A stretch of DNA of 50,367 nucleotides. Source: a virus. Numbering within the stretch: the stretch's first letter is position 1; each line of letters opens with the position of its first letter. The notes beneath the pieces are model-generated. The model was given only the letters and a program-made list of their open reading frames with translations, searched no databases and was not told the DNA's origin. The stretch spans positions 1-50,367 of IMG/VR virus record IMGVR_UViG_3300005100_000006. One strand, given 5' to 3'. Shown here piece by piece: positions 46,268 through 50,367 of this stretch. The position numbers and the translations under genes are program-made.

Positions 46268-47488
46268 ATGGCAGAACAAACAACACACGCCGAGCAATCA
46301 ACCGAGCAGGCAGCGCAGGCAGAAAAATTCATCATCACAGAATTTAAATCTGGCGGTATTGACAAAGTTGAAGCGTACCTTGAGCAAGTATTCTCAGAAT
46401 ACAGCGCGAAAGTGTCCTCAGAAGTCCCCCAAATCGATTCTAAGGAGGGTCGCGCGCGAATTAAGGCTCTAGGCGCAGAAATCAATAAAAAGCTCGCAGA
46501 GAGCGATACACCGATGCGCGATTACCTTCGTGACATTAAGAAGCAGCCGAAAATTATCGAAGCAATCGCAAAAGCAAACAAAGAAAAGTTTGTAAAACTG
46601 CGCGCTGATATATTAAAACCGCTTGAGGAGGCGCAGAAAGAGCAAGACGAGAAGCTTGATTGGTTAAATGAAGTTCCAACTATTTGTGGTCAACCTGGAA
46701 TTACTAGCGATCACTTGTGCGGAATTATTCAAGAGGCAGAATCATTCGATCTATCATCCGTATGGCCAGAGCTTAAAAAGAAATTCAAAGTCGCACACGA
46801 AAACGCACTGACTACAGCCCGCGTGACACTTGAGCGAGTGGAAGCGGCAGAAGAGCAAGCGGCAGAGCTTAAACGACTTCAAGAAAAAGAAGAGGAGCGC
46901 AAGCGCGAAGAAGAGGCCAACAAGGCCGCCGAAAAAGCACGCCAGGAGGCCGAAGCGAAAGCCGCGGCTAAACTCACAAACGCGGTTAATGCTCGAATTA
47001 AAAATGAGCTGACAGTTTACCCGTACCAGACCAAGCCTATGATTCCGGCATGGTATGAAGAGCAAATCGCACACCTTAACGAAATTGTTATCGATGAAGA
47101 GTGGCAGCCGCTACAGCAAGAAGCAGCAAACGCGCTTGCATCGTCAAAGATTAACGCCAGTGAAGGCTTGAAGCTTGCCAAGGATGCAAAAGCCAAAGCC
47201 GAAGAGCAACGCAAAGCCGACGAAGAGCAGGAAAGGCGCAACCGTGAAGCAGCCGCACAGCGCCAAGCCGAAGAAGCAGCCGCAGCAGAGCGCAAGGCTA
47301 TCGAAGAAGAGCAGAAGGAAGCGGAGCGCCAGGCAAAGCAGCGTGAAGCAGACAAAAAGCACCGCACGACTATTAACCGTCGAAACCTGGCTGTTTTCTT
47401 GGCTATGGGTATCAGCGAAGCGGACGGCAAGAAGGTTATTACCGCGATTGCTAAAGGCGAGCTTCCAGACATTCGTATTTGTTACTAA
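46268..47488 (+). CDS. Coiled-coil protein of the recombination operon
   Basis: This 406-residue protein is dominated by charged coiled coils (KRLQEKEEERKREEEANKAA at about 210; QAEEAAAAERKAIEEEQKEA at about 335). The ends are helical domains with KADGKKVITAIAKG-like sequence near the C-terminus. Coiled-coil proteins often precede the exonuclease and annealase genes in phages, possibly as an accessory of recombination. ACAGGA stands nine bases before ATG. Not recognised as a known enzyme. Confidence 0.65.
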   Translation: MAEQTTHAEQSTEQAAQAEKFIITEFKSGGIDKVEAYLEQVFSEYSAKVSSEVPQIDSKEGRARIKALGAEINKKLAESDTPMRDYLRDIKKQPKIIEAIAKANKEKFVKLRADILKPLEEAQKEQDEKLDWLNEVPTICGQPGITSDHLCGIIQEAESFDLSSVWPELKKKFKVAHENALTTARVTLERVEAAEEQAAELKRLQEKEEERKREEEANKAAEKARQEAEAKAAAKLTNAVNARIKNELTVYPYQTKPMIPAWYEEQIAHLNEIVIDEEWQPLQQEAANALASSKINASEGLKLAKDAKAKAEEQRKADEEQERRNREAAAQRQAEEAAAAERKAIEEEQKEAERQAKQREADKKHRTTINRRNLAVFLAMGISEADGKKVITAIAKGELPDIRICY

Positions 47489-47497
47489 TCAACCAAC

Positions 47498-47533
47498 AGG
47501 AGCAGCCGCCCAAGGGTGGCTGTGATTACCATG
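47498..47533 (+). promoter_or_regulatory. Shine-Dalgarno plus spacer hairpin before exonuclease start
   Basis: AGGAG (47498-47502) is followed at once by a stem, CAGCCGCC (47503-47510) with GGTGGCTG (47515-47522), loop CAAG, one G-U pair. ATG (47531) comes 8 bases after the stem. Folded, the hairpin brings the ribosome site to a normal distance from ATG; unfolded, 28 bases separate them. Confidence 0.65.
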
Positions 47534-48358
47534 CAAGCAACACTAACAACACTTTTAACCAACGACGAATACCGCGCCCAGCGTGGCACCAGTAAGTCAG
47601 AGCTAGACTTGGCTAATAAATCCGTTGCACTGCTTGAGTGGTCGCGCAACTGCCCGACCGATGGCAGTCGCTCAATTGACCTTGGTACGGATGTTCATTG
47701 CGCCTGTTTGGAGCCGGACGTTTTCGCCAAGGACTACGTAAGAATGCCCGAATTTGGCAGCGGCAAGGCAGCAGCAGAGAAGGCCGAGCAGTTCAAGGAG
47801 AACATGAAAGGAAAGATCGTGCTAACAACGCCCGAATATCAACAGGTGTTAGATATGCGCGACAGTGTGCTGGCTCATCCAGTCGCTAACAGGCTGCTAA
47901 CCTCAAAAGGCATTAGCGAGGCGTCGATTTTTTCAGAAATGGAATTGCAAGACGGCTCAAAAATTAAAGTTAAGTGCAGGCCCGATCGCATTGTGGATCC
48001 TGAAGTGTTTGGACAACATATTCTGGTTGATGTGAAGAAAACCGCAGACATTGACAAGTTTCACTGGTCAGTGCGTGATTTTCGCTATCATGTGCAGGAT
48101 GCGTATTACTCGGATATTTACAAGCACACCGATATGTACCTAAAAAGCAACACGGAATCGGTTCGATTTATCTTTATCGTCGTAGGCGAAAAGCGTAGTA
48201 TTGGACGCCACCCCGTTCGAGTGTTTCAGTTAGACCGAGACACCAAAGAAACAGGCCGCAAGGCTTATTTGCAAGACTTAGAAACCGTGAACGAATATCA
48301 AGAGTTCGGTTGCGGTTTGGACGTGGAAAAGCTCGATTTGAGCGGTATTATTAAGTAA
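47531..48358 (+). CDS. PD-(D/E)XK exonuclease (RecE/YqaJ-like)
   Basis: The 275-residue protein has D152 (KCRPDRIV) and D167-V-K169 (HILVDVKKTAD), the catalytic core of the PD-(D/E)XK exonucleases, and an N-terminal SKSELDLANKSVALLEW with GTDVHCACLEP that are typical of phage RecE-type proteins (DUF3799 group). It should resect DNA ends to give single strands for the annealase encoded two genes on. ATG 47531 is preferred because a hairpin places AGGAG nearby; GTG 47516 or 47522 in the same frame are alternatives. Confidence 0.8.
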   Translation: MQATLTTLLTNDEYRAQRGTSKSELDLANKSVALLEWSRNCPTDGSRSIDLGTDVHCACLEPDVFAKDYVRMPEFGSGKAAAEKAEQFKENMKGKIVLTTPEYQQVLDMRDSVLAHPVANRLLTSKGISEASIFSEMELQDGSKIKVKCRPDRIVDPEVFGQHILVDVKKTADIDKFHWSVRDFRYHVQDAYYSDIYKHTDMYLKSNTESVRFIFIVVGEKRSIGRHPVRVFQLDRDTKETGRKAYLQDLETVNEYQEFGCGLDVEKLDLSGIIK

Positions 48359-48378
48359 CTAAAACAGGACTAAACAAC

Positions 48379-48624
48379 ATGGGCGAAATGACACAGCAGG
48401 ATTATGACGACAGTTGCGATGGCTTTAAGTTAGAAGTAAATAACCTGGTGAAAAAATCAGGCGAAAACAGTCTTTCAATGGCAATTGCAAAGGGCAACAA
48501 AGAAATTACAACCATGCTTTATCAATTCCAAGAAATGATTAATCCAGCCGTTAATAAACTTGGATTAAAAACTAAATCACTATCTGAAATCTTTGGCGTA
48601 GAAATCAAGCTAACAGCTTACTAA
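48379..48624 (+). CDS. Small hypothetical protein
   Basis: This 81-residue helical protein (TQQDYDDSCDGFKLEVNNLV, AIAKGNKEITTMLYQFQEMI) sits between exonuclease and annealase. ACAGGA stands nine bases before the ATG. Its position suggests a recombination accessory, but no family is recognised. Confidence 0.6.
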   Translation: MGEMTQQDYDDSCDGFKLEVNNLVKKSGENSLSMAIAKGNKEITTMLYQFQEMINPAVNKLGLKTKSLSEIFGVEIKLTAY

Positions 48625-48640
48625 AACAGGACTAAAAACT

Positions 48641-49516
48641 ATGACTACAGCACTATCCCTAGTAGCACAAAACACAGGCGCAAGCGAAGCAGAAATCACC
48701 GAAGTAATGAGCGGTATGATTGTTTCAGCTAAAAACCAACACGGCGCAACAGCAAGCAAAGCCGAGCTCGCAATTGTCACGGGTGTGGCGGCTAAATACG
48801 GACTTAACCCGCTTGTTCGTGAAATGGCGGCGTTTGTATCTGGTGGCAAGCTGCAAGTTACAGTGATGATTGATGGCTGGTACAAGATGGTCAATCGACA
48901 GCCAACTTTTGACGGCGTAGAGTTTGACGACCACATTACCGATGGCAAGCTGACAGCCATTACTTGCCGCATGTATCTAACCAACCGCAATCGACCGGTT
49001 ACAGTGACCGAATACTTGGCAGAATGCCAAAAGACTGGCAACGGCTCAGACGTTTGGAAAAAATGGCCAAGCCGTATGTTACGACACAAAGCTTATATTC
49101 AAGCGGCACGCATGGCCTTTGGTATTAGCGAAGTGGTTGATCCAGACGAAGCGGACCGCATCAAGCAAGCCGAGCCAGTGGAGCGAGATATTACGCCAGA
49201 AAAGCCAGCGTTTAGCCTTGATTCAATCGAAGCTGATATGGTTGAATGTGGCGACCTTGAGACACTAAAAAAGGTTTGCACGTCAATTCGTCAAACGCTC
49301 GAAGGAAATGGCACTTGGGAGCAACACAAGGATCAAATCATCGAGCTAAACAAGAAGCACAAAGCCCGCATTAATTCATATAGCAATGACGTGGAAGAGG
49401 CTGAGTTTGAAGAGGTGGTCGAGCCAGAGCAGCAAGACACCAAGACAATGGCGGACGCATTCAATGCAGCAGAAGAAGAAGAAGAAGACATCCCATTTGA
49501 GGACGATGAATTTTAA
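48641..49516 (+). CDS. Single-strand annealing protein, Bet/RecT family
   Basis: The 291-residue protein has the lambda Bet pattern: a KYGLNPLVREMAAFVSGGKL stretch, MIDGWYKMVNRQPTFDGVEF, and RMLRHKAYIQAARMAFGISE. It anneals complementary single strands left by the exonuclease, supporting phage recombination and concatemer formation. The C-terminus is strongly acidic and ends DIPFEDDEF, similar to SSB tails and to the DUF669-like protein of this phage. Length is slightly above lambda Bet (261). Confidence 0.85.
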   Translation: MTTALSLVAQNTGASEAEITEVMSGMIVSAKNQHGATASKAELAIVTGVAAKYGLNPLVREMAAFVSGGKLQVTVMIDGWYKMVNRQPTFDGVEFDDHITDGKLTAITCRMYLTNRNRPVTVTEYLAECQKTGNGSDVWKKWPSRMLRHKAYIQAARMAFGISEVVDPDEADRIKQAEPVERDITPEKPAFSLDSIEADMVECGDLETLKKVCTSIRQTLEGNGTWEQHKDQIIELNKKHKARINSYSNDVEEAEFEEVVEPEQQDTKTMADAFNAAEEEEEDIPFEDDEF

Positions 49517-49538
49517 CCAGCCCCACTAATGCTAAACT

Positions 49539-49567
49539 AGCCCTATCATTCGATGGGGCTTTTTTTA
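49539..49567 (+). terminator. Rho-independent terminator
   Basis: AGCCCTATC-ATTC-GATGGGGCT with one G-U pair, then TTTTTTT. Ends the recombination operon. A promoter-like TGC-TAAACT (49530-49538) lies just before it. Confidence 0.8.
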
Positions 49568-49598
49568 TTTGCAGAGCACATCTGTACATGGGGGCATT

Positions 49599-50321
49599 AT
49601 GGAAATAGACACGCGAGAGCTAAAACGACTAGAGCTGGATTTATTACGGCTCAACAAAACGGGGTTTAAAATCGCTCAAGAACAAACAATGAACGACCTT
49701 GCTTTTGAGACCAGAAAGCAAGCCAAAGAGAAGATAAGCCAAGATTTTACTATCCGAAATCATTGGACCTTATCACCAAGAAATAACCCGATTGAGAAGG
49801 CCAAGAGGGGCAAGCCATTTGCTGAATACGGCTCGACACTAGACTACATGGCAGACCGTGAAGAGGGTTCAATCAATCAACCCGACCCATACACGGGAGC
49901 GGTGGCCATTGCGACGCCTGTTGCGTCCGGTGAGCGAAAAGGGGCAGCAAGAGGCAAGACCCTAAGACGCAAGCCAGTTCGCAAGCCTAACCGTAGAACC
50001 ATGTTAAAAATGCCATCCAATCGCATGAAAGAATTGCCACGCAGACAGCGCAACGCAGCGCTTATCCAAGAGGCCATCAAGACCAAAAAGCGATTCATTG
50101 AACTGCATAGGCATGGGGAGTCGAATATCTATCGTGTGCGTGGCAGTAAGAAAAACTACAAGCTTGACCGCATGTATAAGACAGAGCACAGAGCTGTGAT
50201 TGTGAAGCCTATGCCATGGCTACGACCGAGCACAGCCAAGGCATACGAGAGCGCGCCAGTGTTTTATCAGCAGCGCATACAATATCAGCTTGACAGGATG
50301 ATGCGCAGGCGTGGTAGGTAA
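49599..50321 (+). CDS. Basic protein of unknown function, possibly a morphogenesis gene
   Basis: This 240-residue very basic protein starts at ATG 49599 behind GGGGG. The N-terminal part (EIDTRELKRLELDLLRLNKT; NDLAFETRKQAKEKISQDFT) resembles the opening of tail-completion/HK97 gp10-like proteins; a basic linker follows (GKTLRRKPVRKPNRRTMLKM) and a Tyr/Arg-rich end (QQRIQYQLDRMMRRRG). As the last gene before the cos-like junction it is transcribed toward the terminase genes. The assignment is a guess. Confidence 0.5.
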   Translation: MEIDTRELKRLELDLLRLNKTGFKIAQEQTMNDLAFETRKQAKEKISQDFTIRNHWTLSPRNNPIEKAKRGKPFAEYGSTLDYMADREEGSINQPDPYTGAVAIATPVASGERKGAARGKTLRRKPVRKPNRRTMLKMPSNRMKELPRRQRNAALIQEAIKTKKRFIELHRHGESNIYRVRGSKKNYKLDRMYKTEHRAVIVKPMPWLRPSTAKAYESAPVFYQQRIQYQLDRMMRRRGR

Positions 50322-50352
50322 GTGGTTGATTGCAAAAGAAAAGGTACTCCAG

Positions 50353-50367
50353 ATTTACAGTGTAAAT
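50353..50367. repeat. Terminal palindrome at the right end
   Basis: ATTTACA-G-TGTAAAT, a perfect 15-base palindrome with one central base, ends exactly at the last base of the window. It resembles GTTACA-A-TGTAAC at 65-77. Confidence 0.6.

Noticed and set aside
46754-47472. Long reverse frames opposite the coiled-coil gene, rich in Cys, Phe, Ser and Ala
   Set aside because: They mirror the skewed GAA/GAG/GCA/AAG codons of the coiled coil and have no start signals.
49467-49490. GAA/AGA trinucleotide run as microsatellite
   Set aside because: It is the glutamate-rich tail of the Bet-like protein.
1-50367. tRNA genes, CRISPR arrays, insertion sequences
   Set aside because: I saw no cloverleaf with standard arms, no regularly spaced repeats and no transposase frame or terminal inverted repeats.

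Overview
The window looks like the complete or near-complete genome of a contractile-tailed (myovirus-type) dsDNA bacteriophage. About 70 tightly packed genes fill it. There are no host housekeeping, rRNA or tRNA genes, and I see no integrase, CRISPR array or insertion sequence. The host is probably a marine gammaproteobacterium, possibly Vibrio-like. That rests only on moderate GC content and the mix of gene families, so it is a weak inference.

Layout. Bases 1-191 hold a cos-like end with nested palindromes. Bases 192-8643 (+) are a lambda-type head module: small and large terminase, gpW-like joiner, portal, S49 protease with a nested scaffold, gpD-like decoration protein, gpE-like major capsid protein and two connector-region genes. 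Bases 8633-21389 (+) are a Mu-type contractile tail: terminator, sheath, tube, frameshifting chaperone pair, tape measure, circularisation/baseplate protein, LysM hub, spike, and gp46-, gp47- and gp48-like wedge proteins. Bases 21402-30884 (+) carry tail fibres and a beta-helix tailspike. Small accessory genes (morons) with their own promoters or terminators interrupt the structural operon: a reverse cluster with NinH-like and ANR-like proteins (11196-12152), three small membrane or hypothetical genes (14636-15178), three more small genes (18387-18850), and a reverse-strand DenV-like UV-repair glycosylase (26512-26901).

Bases 30919-38117 lie on the minus strand. From the divergent promoter near 38200 leftward they encode an SSB-like protein (DUF669 type), a DEAH helicase, a VRR-NUC nuclease, a Dam methylase and a MazZ-type nucleotide hydrolase. 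A separate lysis operon follows (M15-like endolysin, holin, small membrane protein). Bases 38289-44959 (+) begin with a Cro/XRE-like regulator and continue with a zinc-ribbon/TOPRIM/DUF3987 primase-helicase, DUF551 and other small proteins, a HTH protein and a methylase-like protein. A 543-base gene-free AT-rich region (44960-45502) precedes a recombination operon (45503-49516: two unknown genes, coiled-coil protein, PD-(D/E)XK exonuclease, Bet/RecT annealase). A basic protein of unknown role (49599-50321) closes the window.

Regulation. A TTGAC-(T/A)TTAAC-NN-G operator-like promoter motif recurs before the XRE gene and before two moron cassettes. Extended -10 promoters of the form TGCTANNNT recur, and many gene starts use an ACAGGA(C) ribosome binding site. 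RNA structures lie at the tailspike start, before the exonuclease start and between terL and W. The chaperone genes contain a classical T TTT TTG -1 frameshift site.
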